From NCBI GenBank assembly GCA_030035585.1, contig CM057462.1, positions 142,192,734 through 142,256,733 of the forward strand: a stretch of DNA of 64,000 nt, given 5' to 3'. The translations under genes were made by a program, and so were the position numbers. The notes under the pieces were generated by a model. The model saw nothing but the letters and a program-made list of their open reading frames with translations. It made no database searches and had not been told where the DNA came from. This DNA comes from Dugong dugon. Its lineage: Eukaryota; Chordata; Mammalia; Sirenia; Dugongidae. This document shows positions 1 through 10,982 of the stretch, in pieces (positions within the stretch are counted from its first letter, which is position 1; each line of letters begins with the position of its first letter).

Positions 1-827
1 CTAGACTTTCAGTGGGTTTTTATGTGTTGCAAGTGGAATACTTTTTCTCTTCTATTTTCTATTTTTTTGAGTGTGTGTATTGGAAGTTTATTTTTTTCAT
101 ATGTCACTTAAAAAAATATTTTGGTGAAAGTATATACAACCAAACATACACCATTTCAACAACTTCTACATGTGCAGTTCAGTGACGTTGATTATATTCT
201 TCAAGTTGTGCTACCATTCTCACTATCATTTTACAAATTATTCCATCACCATTACCTTAAAGTCACTGTTCCTTAAGTTTCCTATTCAACTTTTCAAGTT
301 GCCATTGTCAATTTGATCTGGGATAGATAATTTTTTAAAAGAGCACAATGCTCAAAACAGATGTACTTTACTAATTAAGATAAACTATTTTTTGGATCAA
401 AGAAGACTTCAGGGGATAGTTTTGGTTTAAAGTTTAAAGATTATTTCAGAGCAATAGTTTTGGGGACTTATCCAGCCTGAATGGCTCCAGAAAGTCTGGA
501 TTCCATTGAGAATTTTAGATTATATTCTGTATTTCTCCCTTTTGATCAGGATTCTTCTATAGAATCTTTCATCAAAACGTTCAGTAATGGTAGCTGGGAA
601 CCATCCAGCTCTTCTGGTCTCATGGCAAAGGGGGCAGTTGTTCATGGAGGCAACTAGACACACATTCAATTTCTTCCTCTGATTCCTGACTACCTTTCTT
701 CCACTGTTACTTTAGGTGAATGGAGACCAATTGTTGTAACTTGGATGGCAGCTTGCTAACTTTTAAGACTCCAAGCACTACACAATGAACTATGAGGTAC
801 AACAGAAGTACTGACAAACAATGTTAG

Positions 828-864
828 GCCAATTGATTGGACCAATTGATTGGACCAATTGATT
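828..864. repeat. 13-bp tandem repeat in L1 3'UTR
   Basis: The unit 'ccaattgattgga' occurs nearly three times head to tail. Other L1 copies in the window have a single 'gaccaattg' at this site, so it is a local expansion. Confidence 0.85.
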
Positions 865-1184
865 GTGATGTTCCTTGAAACCATGACCCTAAACCTCCAA
901 ACCAAGAAAACAAATCCCATGTGGTGTTTGGTTGTACATAAGCAGCTTCAACAGCCACTTTTTTTTGGTAAAATATATGTCTGCAAAACACAACATTTGC
1001 GAATTCAAAACTTTTCAGGTGTACAGCTTAGTAACATCCACTACATTAATCGATTGTGCAACTATTACCCTTAATTGATGCCAATTTCCCATTACCATAA
1101 ACAGAAACTTACTGCTTCCCAAACAATGGCTCCCCTTCTCCCCCTCCCTCCAGCTCCTGGTAAACACTTATAAATTTTGGCCTC

Positions 1185-1236
1185 TACTCTGTCCTATAGG
1201 GTCACTATGAGTTGCAATCGACTCAACAACTATGGG
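1185..1236 (+). mobile_element. AfroSINE 3' fragment
   Basis: Only the 3' part of the SINE is present: 'tctgtcctatagggtc' followed by the 'gagt..caatcgactc' block and the 'gggtttggctt' tail. It sits inside the L1 3'UTR and looks like a 5'-truncated SINE insertion. Confidence 0.7.
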
Positions 1237-1544
1237 TTTGGCTTATGCATTTACCAGTTCTTGTCATTTATGTAAGTGAGATTATATAATATTGGTTCTT
1301 TTATGACTGACTTATTTCACTTAACGTAATGACTTCAAGGTTTGTCCATGTTGTAGCATGTATCAGGACTTTGTTTCTCTTTCTGGCTGAGTAGTATTCC
1401 TTTGTATGTATATACCACATTTTGCTTATCCATTCATTGATGGGCATTTAGTTTGTTTCCACATTTTAGCTATTGTGAATAGAATAGTGGTGCAATGAAC
1501 ACTGGTGTACATATACGTCTGTTTGTGTCACTGTCTTAAACAAC

Positions 1545-2100
1545 CAACCCATTGAACTCTCCTAATAGTTCTGATAATTTGTCAGTGACTCTTTTGGATT
1601 TTCTAGGTGGACAACTTTTTCATTTTTCATTATTGACACTGTTACTGTTTTATTTCCAATATCTTATCTCCTTTTTTTTACTTATGCTATTGCCTTGGCT
1701 TGAAGCTCAAGGACAATACTTACTAATAGGGATTGCAGGTTAGCCTGTCTTATTCTGGATAATGATGGGAGTATTTCTAATGTTTCACTTTTATTACAGT
1801 TTTCTTTTAAACAGATTTTTGATACAAAAATATGTTAAAGAAGTTGTGTTTTGCTTCTATAACTCACATTTTTTCTTCTTTTCAATGAAAAATAGTATTA
1901 AATTACATCATGTTTTGATAGCCATTAAAATAATTACATTTTTTCCTTTAATTAGTTAATGTAAATAATCTTGATAGATTTACTAATGCTAAATAATCCT
2001 TTTCTATTTGATCATGAATTCTTTTCCTACACTGCTGATTTGAAATTTGGTGACATTTAATTGGAAAATTTCCAATACCATTATCCCCAAATGTAATGAG
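1545..2100 (-). pseudogene. Ancient L1 ORF2 reverse-transcriptase fragment
   Basis: The reverse complement resembles the L1 reverse-transcriptase region. Line-up with the better copy at 16950-17480 recovers the segment after the polymerase motif through the 'gttttctaatgttgaacca' and 'tgctgaattt' blocks. It is full of stops and indels. It probably belongs to the same or an older L1 than the piece at 85-1540, joined through a deletion. No open protein remains. Confidence 0.6.
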
Positions 2101-2479
2101 TATAAAATAAGAAGATATTTGTTTTATTTTTTTTCCATAAAAGAGACAATTACCATATATTTGAGTCCTTACAAAGGCTCTCTTATATTTCAAGTGCTCT
2201 TTCATTAATCATAAAAAAAAACATGGTACTGCTTTTGGAAGATATGTTAGCTTGAAACATCTATAATTATTGCTAGACTTGGATGCTTATTGGAATTAAC
2301 TGATTAAATTGGTACCAGAAATGGGAGAAGGGAGCAAAGAAATTGAACACATATATAGAAACTATTGCTAAGAAATAAACTCATGACTTCAAGTGTTGGA
2401 TGTGATTGTGCGCAAGCTTTAAATACCTCTCCTCCCCACAGAAAAATAATTAAAATTAGTGGAGCTCAAGACAATAGGA
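2100..2479. other. Unique AT-rich DNA
   Basis: I see no repeat family, open frame or signal here beyond short A runs. Confidence 0.5.
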
Positions 2480-2690
2480 AAAAAAAAAACCTGCTGTGGA
2501 GTCAGTTCCAACTCATGGCGACCCCATGTGTGACAGAGTAGAACTGTGTTCCATAAAGGTTTTCAATGGCTGAATTTTTGGAAGTAGACACCAGGCCTTT
2601 CTTCTGAGGTATCTCTGGGTGGAATTGAACCTCCAGCATTTTGGTTAGCAGCCAATTATATTAACTGTTTTCATTACCCATGGACTCTCA
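2480..2690 (-). mobile_element. AfroSINE (variant with the 'gacagagtagaactgtg' block)
   Basis: Reading the plus strand: an A-rich tail, 'gtggagtcagttccaactcat', the 'gacagagtagaactg' block, then a middle segment with 'cttctgaggtatctctgggtgga' and finally 'ggttagcagcc', which is the reverse of the tRNA-related head. This is the longer subfamily also seen at 32819-33003. Confidence 0.85.
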
Positions 2691-3340
2691 AGATGATACA
2701 CCTACAGAACAAATAATAAGAAAAAAAGAATTCTAATGACATGCAACTGAATACTTTAGCCTTGGTATGAAGTTTTTTTAAATAATGGCAGAATACTTGG
2801 ACTTTAAAAGTGCTGGATATCAAACAACCTAGATAATAGCAAATGCTATATGCTCCAAATTGTCAAAAAAAGAACTTTAGTGATGTTAAAAACAGAGTCT
2901 AAGATGCTTCTAAAGCATTTGAATGATATTGTTTTATGATTTGAGTGGTAAAATGCTTCATTTCAAATTTATGTATTAATTTAATAAGACATAATTTTAA
3001 TAAATTATAAATTCAAAATAAATTAAATTAGGCACTTATTTGACAATTTCATTTAAACCCTAAGAGATTATATATTCAAATTGATTAAAATGAGTTTTTA
3101 GCACTTCTTATCAGAAAAATTAATGCTCGCATTACATCTGAGTGTATGAAAGATGCTTACAAATATGTTGAACCATGGTTTTTATTTTTACTTTTCCTTT
3201 TGATTTCATAAACGGATTTTACTATCAGACCATTATTAACCTAATAAAATGAATTTCATATCTGGTCGTATGTTTCAAAAGTATAAAACCATATATATAT
3301 TATTAGAATTATGACTCTCTGTGAATGTTGCATAAAACTT
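2691..3340. other. Unique AT-rich DNA
   Basis: No recognisable element, RNA gene or coding signal. Base composition is strongly AT-rich. Confidence 0.5.
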
Positions 3341-3530
3341 AGGAACTGTCTGATGCTAAAGCCTGTTTTAGGAATAGATATTTGACTACATTTTCATATT
3401 ATTTTATTATTAGTCTTTCAAGTTTTCTACTTCAATTTAACTCAGTTTTTATGTTTGTGTTTTTGTAAAAATTTCTCACTTTCTCTAAGTATTCCAATAT
3501 ACTGATAAAAGACACATAAACTCAAACTTT
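3340..3530 (-). mobile_element. Old L1 ORF2 fragment, left half
   Basis: The reverse complement resembles L1 ORF2 between endonuclease and polymerase (compare 17780-17900). The same old element continues at 5801, so the younger L1 at 3531-5784 landed inside it. Confidence 0.55.
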
Positions 3531-5784
3531 TTTAAGTTGTACTTTAAGTGAGTTTACAATTCAAGTTAGTCTCTCATACAAAAATTTATACACACATTGT
3601 TATGTGACCCTAATTGATCTCCCTATACTGTGACAGCACATTTCTCCTTTCCACCCCTGATTTCCCATGTCCATTCAACCAGCCCCTGACCCTCTCTGCC
3701 TTCTCATCTCACCTCTGGACAGGAGTTGCCCATTTAATCTCATGTATCTACTTGAGCTAAGAAGCACACTCTTCATGAGATTCATTTTATGTCCCATAGT
3801 CCAGTCTAATCTTTGTCTGAAAAGTTGGTCTCAGGAATAGTTTTAGTGCTGGGTTGACAGAGAATCCGGGGACCATGCTTTCTGGGGTTCCTCTGATCTC
3901 AGTCAGACCATTAAATCTGGTCTTTTTACTAGAATCTGAGTTCTGCAACCCACTTTTCTCCTGCTTCTCCAAGGACTCTTTGTTGTGTTCCCTGTCAGGG
4001 CGGTCATTGGTGGTAGCTGGTCACCATCTAGTTCTTTTGGTCTCAGGCTGATGCAGTCTCCAGTTTATGTGGCCCTTTCTGTTTCTTGGGCTAATACTTT
4101 CCTTGTGACTTTGGTGTTCTTCATTCTCCTTTACTCCAGGTGAGTTGGGACCAATTGATGCATCTTAGATGGCTGCTCACTAGCTTTTAGACCCCAGACG
4201 CCACTCACCAAAGTAGGATGCAGAACATTTTCTTAATAAACTTTGTTATGCCAGTTGACCTAGATGTCTCCTGAAAGCATGGTCCCCAGAAAGCATGGTC
4301 CCCAGACCTCCGCCCCTGCTACTGTGTCCCTCGAAGTGTTTGGCTGTATTCAGGAAACTTCTAAGCTTTGGTTTAGTCCAGTTGTTATGACTTCCCCTGT
4401 AGTGTGTGCTGTCCTTCCCTTCACCTAAGATAATTATTGTCTACTATCTAGTTAGTGAATAACCCTCTCCCTTCCTCCCCACCCTCGTAACCATCAAAGA
4501 ATGTTGTCTTCTGTGTTTAAACCTTTTCTTGCGTTCTTATAATAGTGGTCTTAAGCAATATTTGTCCTTTTGTGACTGACTAAATCACTCAGCATAATGC
4601 TTTCCAGATTCCTCCATGTTATGTTTCACGGATTCATCCTTGTTCTTTATCGTTGCGTAGTACGCCATTGTGTGAGTATAACTTGTTTATCCATTCATCC
4701 ATTGATGGGCACCTAGGTTGCTTCCATCTTTTTGCTATTGTGAACAGTGCTGCAATGAACATGGGTGTGCATATATCCATTTGTATGACGGCTCTTATTT
4801 CACTAGGATATAGTCCAAGGAGCAGGATTGCTGGATCATATGGTACTTCTATTTCTAGCTTTTTATGGAAGCGCCAAATCGATTTCCAAAGTGGTTGTAG
4901 CATTTTACATTCCCACCAACAGTGTATAAGTGTTCCAGTCTCTCCACAACCTCTCCAACATTTATTATTTTGTGTTTTTTGGATTAATGCTAGCCTTGTT
5001 GGAGTGAGATGGTATCTCGTTGTAGTTTTGATTTGCATTTCTCTAACGGTTAATGATCGTGAGAATTTCTTCATGTGTCTTTTAGCCACCTGAATGTCCT
5101 CTTTGATGAAGTGCCCGTTCATATCCTGTGCACATTTTTTAATTGGGTTATATGTCTTTTTGTTGTTGAGGTTTTGCAGGATCTTGTAGATTTTAGAGAT
5201 TAAATGCTGATCGAATTCGTTGTAACCAAAAATTTTTTCCCAGTCTGTAAGTTGTCTTTTGACTCTTTTTTTGAGGTCTTTCGATGAGCATAATTGTTAG
5301 ATTTTTAGGAGCTCCCAGTTATCTAGTTTCTCTCCTGGTGTTTGTGCATTGTTAATAATGTTTTGTACTTTGTTTATGCCATGTATTTGGGCTCCTAGAA
5401 TTGTCCTTATTCTTTTTTCCATGATCTTTATGGTTTTAGATTTTATATTTAGGTCTTTGATCCATTTTGAGTTAGTTTTTGTGCATGGTGTGAGGTATGG
5501 GTCTTGTTTCAGTTTTTTGCAGATGGATATCCAGTTATGCCAGCACCATTTGTTAAAGAGCCTGTCTTTTCCCCAATTAACAGATTTTGGGCCTTTGTAA
5601 ATATTAGCTCCTCATAGGTAGATGAATTTATGTCTAGATTCTGTTTCATTTGTCTATGTATCTGTTGTTGTACCAGTACCAGGATGTTTTGACTACCATG
5701 GCGGTACAATATGTTATAAAATCAGGTAGTGTGAGGCCTACCACTTTGTTCTTCTTGCATAATGCTTTACTTATCTGGGGCCTC
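3531..5784 (-). mobile_element. 5'-truncated L1 (3'UTR and last third of ORF2)
   Basis: The element reads from its 3' end at the left: T-rich tail, about 1.0 kb of 3'UTR with the blocks shared by 45419-46400, then ORF2 C-terminal sequence to about 5784. The flanks carry a likely target-site duplication: 'taaactcaaacttt' at 3517-3530 and 'taaactcataaacttt' at 5785-5800, identical except for a 2-base indel. A 17-base unit 'gaaagcatggtccccag' is repeated twice near 4274. This L1 belongs to a different subfamily from the one at 14126-22504, judged by the 3'UTR. Confidence 0.88.
4545..5784 (-). pseudogene. L1 ORF2 C-terminal fragment
   Basis: A 162-residue open stretch (4634-5122) encodes the cysteine-rich end of L1 ORF2: '[20 protein letters not shown]' is the C-x3-C...H-x4-C knuckle, followed by '[13 protein letters not shown]' and '[12 protein letters not shown]'-like sequence (actual reading [12 protein letters not shown]). 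Further upstream, in other frames, come the tail of the polymerase thumb and the 'YLTPCTK' region. The polymerase and endonuclease domains are missing because of 5' truncation, so it cannot encode an active protein. Confidence 0.88.
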
Positions 5785-5800
5785 TAAACTCATAAACTTT

Positions 5801-6885
5801 TAAAAATTCTTTACAATTTTTGTTATTCTTTAATTTTCATTTCCAACATTAACTATTTGTACTTTCTTATTTTTTCTTGATGAAAATTGTAGTTTTTTTT
5901 TAAAAGGGATTTTCGACTTATTGACCAATTCTAATTTTGGGGAAATTTTCATGTCATTAATTTCTACTTTTAGCTATGTCATTTTTTTCTTCTAATATTT
6001 AACTTGTGTTTAACTTATTGTTCTCCTTCTGGACTCTTGAAATGAAGGCTTAATTCATGCACTCTGAATATATTTTGTTCTTTTTCTAATAGGTGCTTTT
6101 AAAGCTAAGCATTTTCCTCTGAGTATGTTTTTATCCCCAACTTATACGGCTTGGTATGAAGTATTTTAATAGTAATTCATTTGTAAATCACTCATAAATT
6201 TCACTGTTTTCCTCTTTAAACAAAAAGTTGCTTTGATATATGGTAGTTTTTGTTGATATTGCTATTTATTTATAATAATGTTATATTTGGATGAGTGTAG
6301 ATATTTGTACATTCATTGGATATAGTAATATCTTGAGCTATAGTTTTTCATGGAAATCTGTAACAATTTTGCCTTTTTTCTGTTTTTTGCTACAAAGACG
6401 TATTTATTTGATTAGTGCAAGGTTGTTAACGATTTCATCTAAATCTTCTACGTGAGTACTTATTACGTATATTAACCTGTTGATTTATGGGACTAGTATA
6501 TTAAATCTCTCACTCTATTTGTAGTTTTATCAATTTGTTCTTTCATTTACAACATTTTTTGGTGTTTTCAAAGTTATGCTATTAGTTACTTAAGGATTAA
6601 TGACTGTTCTATCTTGGGGGTTGCTCCATTTACACATAGGACTTTTCATTGCATGAATTTCTTTCTCTCTTTCTTTTTATGCTTTTCATCTTAATTCTAT
6701 TTTGTCTGATGTAATATTGTTTTAGCTACTTCCATTTCTGTTATTTCTATGAATTTTTTGCTAGACAAGGAGAAAGCTGTACATGATCTGTCATCTTTAC
6801 TTAAAAAACCTAAGTGTATGTTATTTACAATTCTCTCTGACTTTTAAGGTGGATAGTTCTGAAGGAAGATATTTTGTTTGATGGT
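5801..6885 (-). mobile_element. Old L1 ORF2 fragment, right half (endonuclease to pre-polymerase)
   Basis: The reverse complement follows, at low identity, the L1 region seen at 17930-18990: blocks corresponding to 'ttgttgatt', the 'gcttttaaagctaagcattttcctctgagta' equivalent of the tRNA-like spacer, and the 'ttttcatcttaattctattttgtctgat' block near the ORF2 start. Stops are frequent. It was split from 3340-3530 by the younger L1. Confidence 0.65.
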
Positions 6886-6954
6886 TTTATTCTGAGTAGA
6901 AATATACAAACAGGAGAAGCTGAATGAAAGCTAAACAGAAGAGGAGTAGTCATC

Positions 6955-7160
6955 AAAACCAAAACTGGTTGCTGTCGAGTTGATTTTGACTCTTAGCGAC
7001 CCTACAGGACAGAGTAGAACTGTCCCATAAGGTTTCTAAAGCGGTAATCTTTATGGAAGCAGACTGCCACATCTTTTTCCTGAGCAGTGGCTGGTGGGTT
7101 CAAATCATCGACATTTTGGCAAGCAGTCGAGCACTTAACCACTGGGCAACCAGCCCTCCT
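6955..7160 (-). mobile_element. AfroSINE, full length
   Basis: On the plus strand: 'aaaccaaaactggttgctgtcgagt', 'gcgaccctacaggacagagtagaactgtccca', a middle segment with 'agcagactgccacatctttttc', and 'gagcacttaaccactgggcaaccag', the reverse of the tRNA-like promoter head. It has an extra middle block compared with the copy at 36766-36927. Confidence 0.9.
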
Positions 7161-7229
7161 TGAGTAATCATCACAGAGTGGTAAATCCTGGCTGAGAAAA
7201 ACTCTGCAATACTTTGTTGTCATTGGTGG

Positions 7230-7325
7230 AGTAGGCAGACAGAGCCATAGAGAGTAAGTCTAGAGATCTTCTTGTTGTTTGTGGGATAGGCAGAGAGAGA
7301 GAGCCATAGAGAGAAAGACTAGAGA
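7230..7325. repeat. Local ~65-bp direct duplication
   Basis: 'gccatagagag', 'taggcagacagag' and 'ctagagatctt' occur in two consecutive units, the second carrying an expanded 'gagagaga'. The rest of 7161-7705 shows no recognisable element. Confidence 0.7.
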
Positions 7326-7705
7326 TCTTTAAAATATTTTAGAATATTTTAGTTTCTGCTGCCTGATATAAGTTTCTCTTTCCTTTCTTAGAAAACCTTC
7401 TGTAATAATCTGCATTTTCTTATCAGTGCTTTAAAATGGTATCAGTATGTGGGTACATGTGCATATGTGCATGTGTGTCTTTTTATTGTGATGATGAGCT
7501 GAGACTGATATCCAGGTGAGAAACAGAGACAGACATAGAGACTTAATCTTGTTTGAGGTATGAAAATATTTGGGACACATCACAGTTTTTATCTTTTATA
7601 TCCAGCTTTTTTTTTTTTTTTAATTATGCCCATTGGAAAAAAGGAGATTTGAAACCCCAGATCAAAATTAAAGTAAATGTGTTTTCTTTCTCTATCATAA
7701 AATTC

Positions 7706-8236
7706 TTAGGCTGGGTTCTCTAGAGAAGCAAAACATATACGTACAGAAAGAGAGAGAGAGAGAGACAGAGAGACTTATATCAAGGAAATAACTCATGCAG
7801 TTGTAGAGGCTGGGAAGTATGAAGTCCGTGGGTCTGGTGTTATGCTGGAGGCAGGTCAGATAGCAGGCTCCTGGCTCACGGGCTGTGGGAGGCTGATGAA
7901 TCCAAAATCAGCATGTAAAATGGGAGGCTGCTGGTTCAAGTCCCAAGAACCAGAGTTCAGATGATGATGAGACAAATACAAAATCCAGAGCTTAACAAAA
8001 GCCAGCGATCTTTGCCAGAAAGTCCATATATATTAGATGCAGGCCATACTCCCAAGGAAACTTCCTTTCAACTGATTGGGTGCTCATAGCAGATCTCATC
8101 ATGGAGAAGATTACATTATATCACATCTCATCATGAAGATGATTACACCATTACATAACTGCCAAACTACATCATAACTCTCAAACCATCGAGAATCGTG
8201 GCCCAGCCAAGTTGACGTACAACTTTAACCATCACT
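7706..8236 (-). mobile_element. Solo LTR, ERVL-type (family A)
   Basis: The plus strand runs from 'ctgggttctctagagaagcaaaac' through '(ag)n', 'atatcaaggaaata', 'ggtcagatagcaggctcctggctca' and 'gatgcaggccatactcccaaggaaact' to 'catggcccagccaagttgac'-like sequence. It is the reverse of the LTR at 51973-52607 and shares its ends with the truncated LTR of the ERVL provirus at 62689, which is how I assign it to ERVL. No internal sequence is attached, so it is a solo LTR. Confidence 0.8.
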
Positions 8237-8251
8237 AGAAGATTCTGTAGA

Positions 8252-8265
8252 GAAATGTTCACTTT
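8252..8265. repeat. Target-site duplication, left copy
   Basis: 'gaaatgttcacttt' recurs exactly at 9682-9695 and brackets the L1 at 8266-9681. Confidence 0.93.
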
Positions 8266-9681
8266 CTTTTTTTCTTTTTCTTTTTTTAATTGTACTTCAG
8301 GTGAAGGTTTACAGAACAGTTTCTCATTAAAAAGTAGTACACATACTGTTTTATGACATTGGTTAACAACCTCACGACATGTCAACCTTCTCCCTTCTTG
8401 ACCTTTTTTTTTTTTTTGGTGAAAATATACATAGCCAAAGATACACTATTTCAAAAATTTCTACATGCACAGTTCAGTGACATCAGCTATGCTCTTCTAA
8501 TTGTGCTGCTATTCTCACTTTAGATGAAGGTTTACAGAACAAAATAGTTTCTCGTTCAACAGTACACATGTTGCCCTATGACAGTGGTTAACAACCTCAC
8601 TACACATCAACACTGTCCTTACTCAACCTTGGGTTCCCTATCACCAACTTTCCTGTCCCCTTCTGCCTTCTAGCCCATGTCCCTGGACTGCTGTGCCTCA
8701 TTAGTCCCGTTTTGTTTTATGGGGCTCTACAATCCCCGGCTGAATGATGAACCTTGGAGATAACTTCACCACTGAGCTAAAAGGGTGTCTGGGGGCCATA
8801 CTCTCGGGGTTTCTCCAGTTTCCTTTAGGCCAGTAAATCTGGTCTTTTTTTTGTGAATTAGAATTATGCTGTACATCCTTCTCCAGCTCTGTCCAGAACC
8901 CTCTGTTGTGATCCTGGTCAGAGCAGTCAGAGATGGTAGCCGGGCACCATCTAGCTATACTGTACTCAGTCTGGTGGAGGCTTTGGTAGCTGTGGTCCAT
9001 TAGTCCTTTGGACTGATCTTTTCCTTGTATCCTATTCTCTTCATTCTCCCTTGCTCCTGAAGGGATAAGACCAGTGGAGTATCCTATATGGCTCCTCACA
9101 GGCTTTTAAGACCCCTGATGCTACTCATCAAGATAGAATGTAGAACATTGTCTGTATAAACAGTGTTATGCCAATTGAGCTAGATGTTCCCAGAGAACAT
9201 GGTCCCCACAGCTCTCCACCCAGCAATTCAGTCCCTCAGGGAGTTTGGATGTGTCTATGGAGCATCCGTGACCTTTCCTTGTACAAGTTGTGCTGGTTTC
9301 CCCAGTACTGTGTACTGTCTCATTCTTCACCAAAGATACCACTTATCTATTGCCTGTTTAGTATTTCCTCCCCATCCCTTCCATCCCTGGTAACCAACAA
9401 AGATTGTTACTTTTTATGTGTAAAGTTTTTCATGGGTTTTTACAATGGATATATGCACACCTATGTTCATGGCAGCATTGTTGACAATAGCAAAAAGATA
9501 GAAACAACCTAGATGCCAATCAACAGATGAATGGGTAAACAAAACTATGGTACGTACACACAATGGAGTACTATGTAACGAGGAAGAACAGTGATGAATC
9601 TGTGAAGTATCTCATAACATGGATGAAACTGGAGGACATTATACTGAGTGAAATAAGTTAATCACAAAAGGACAAATATTG
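8266..9681 (-). mobile_element. L1 3' end with 5' inversion
   Basis: From 8266 to about 9447 the element reads in minus orientation: T-rich tail, then the complete 3'UTR, including the inner 'ttttggtgaaaatatacatagccaaagataca' minisatellite-like part. At about 9447 orientation flips. From there to 9681 the plus strand reads the end of ORF2 ('caatggagtactatg', 'atggatgaaactggaggacattat', 'gtgaaataag'). A perfect 14-base duplication flanks the whole, so both parts arrived in one insertion. This is the twin-priming structure known for L1. Confidence 0.92.
9447..9681 (+). pseudogene. Inverted ORF2 C-terminal piece of the L1
   Basis: The plus strand encodes the last 75 or so residues of L1 ORF2 ('[15 protein letters not shown]'-like reading with substitutions). 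It is the inverted 5' part of the insertion and has no start or independent promoter. Confidence 0.85.
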
Positions 9682-9754
9682 GAAATGTTCACTTTACAGA
9701 CTTCCTTATACAGACTCTTCAGGAATCTTATACCATACCACCACTAATCATGTA

Positions 9755-10465
9755 GTTGTTAGGTGCAGTCAAGTCAGTTCTTACTCACAGCAACCCTATG
9801 TACAACAGAATGAAAAACTGCCTGGTCCTGCACCATCCTCATAACTGCTGCTATGTTTGAGCCAGTAGTTGCAGTCACTGTGTAAATATATCTTGTAGAG
9901 GGTCTCCTCTTTTTCGTTGACCCTCTACTTTACCCAGCATGATGTCCTTCTCCCAGGAGTGGTCTCTCCTGATAATGTGTCCAAAGTATGTGAGACGAAG
10001 TCTTGCCATCCTGACTTCTAAAGAGCATTCTGGCTGTACTTCTTCCAAGACAGATTTGCTTGTTCTTCTGGCAGTCCATGGATCTTTTCCAGTCAGCTAG
10101 CCAAGTAGCTCTCTTCTAAATTTTTTGTCAGAGAAGAGGGAGTGCTTCCGGAGTTGCATCCATTTGTTGAAACATCTCAACTGGGATTCTGTAAATTGCT
10201 GGGGTCTTGTTTTTAGCCAATGCCTTCAGTGCAGCGTGGACTTCTTCCTTCAGTACTATCAATTCTTGATCATATAATTGAACATTGTGCAGTTATTTTT
10301 GGTACAGTGACTCTGTGTATTCCTTCCATCTTCTTTTGATGCTTCCTGCATCGTTCAAAATTTTTCCCACAGATTCCTTCAATATTGCAATTCAATGCTT
10401 GAATTTTTTCTTCAGTTCTTTCATATTGAGAAATGTTGAGCGTGTTCTTCCTCTTTTTTTTTTTT
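9755..10465 (-). mobile_element. RTE (BovB-type) LINE with internal deletion
   Basis: The left end is the RTE 3' terminus 'gttgttaggtgc' followed by 'agcaaccctatgtacaacagaatg', 'gaccctctactttaccc' and 'gcattctggctgtacttcttccaag'. At about 10085 the match jumps to the region upstream of the polymerase ('ggagttgcatccatttgttgaaacatctca'). The polymerase itself is missing, so about 1.4 kb of the RTE has been deleted. No usable reading frame remains. Confidence 0.8.
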
Positions 10466-10546
10466 AACAACAAATCATGCTAATAGGTAAAAGGTGTATT
10501 TATTCCTTTATGTACAATTATAACAATCTAAATTTTAGAATGAGGG

Positions 10547-10982
10547 CTATTCTGGATTAAATTGTGCAGCCAAAGTATGTTTTGGAAACCCAACCCCTAT
10601 ATTTGTGAATGTAATCCATGTAACGTAATGAATGAATTTCTATAAATTGAATGTGATCGATCATTCAACCAGTTGCTTTCATACTTGTATAGGGTGGATC
10701 CTAAACCTAATTGCTTCTTAGTTATATAAACAGCAGCATAGACAAAGACACACACACATGTACACATACACACAGGAGGAAGTGGAAGGCAGATGCCATG
10801 TAAGGATCATCTAGAAGCCACGGAACCAATGAACACCTGGGACTACCTACGAAGAAAGAATCAACAATGCTGAGATCTTGATCTGGACTTTTAGCTCCAG
10901 AACTCTAAGAAAATAAATTTCTTTTCTTTAAAGCTACCCACTTGTGATATTTCTGTTACAGCAGCACTAGGAAACTAAGACA
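10547..10982 (+). mobile_element. Solo LTR, ERVL/MaLR-like (family B)
   Basis: It starts near 'ctattctggattaaattgtg' and ends 'ttctgttacagcagcactaggaaactaagaca'. Start and end agree with the LTR at 41820-42315 ('tgttatggattgaattgtg' to 'gccctagataactatgaca'). It contains 'aagaaaataaatttctttt' with an AATAAA polyadenylation signal near 10911. The central part differs from the other copy, so they are related but distinct subfamilies. Internal proviral sequence is absent. Confidence 0.75.

Larger units (their letters stand above)
85..1540 (-). mobile_element. L1 3' end (3'UTR plus ORF2 tail), old
   Basis: The stretch matches, with much divergence, the 3'UTR seen in the better L1 copies here (for example 8266-9440): the 'acaccatttcaa' and 'cagttcagtgac' blocks, then the phrases about 'ggtctcatggc' and 'gaccaattg', in the same order. 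From about 1240 to 1540 it reads as the reverse complement of the ORF2 C-terminal coding region, with 'gagtagtattcc' and 'ccattcattgatgggca'. It is on the minus strand and heavily eroded. A short AfroSINE piece interrupts it at about 1185-1236. Confidence 0.75.

Noticed and set aside
828..864. Short direct repeats that could be a CRISPR-like array
   Set aside because: Repeats are contiguous without spacers, inside an L1 3'UTR of a mammalian genome.
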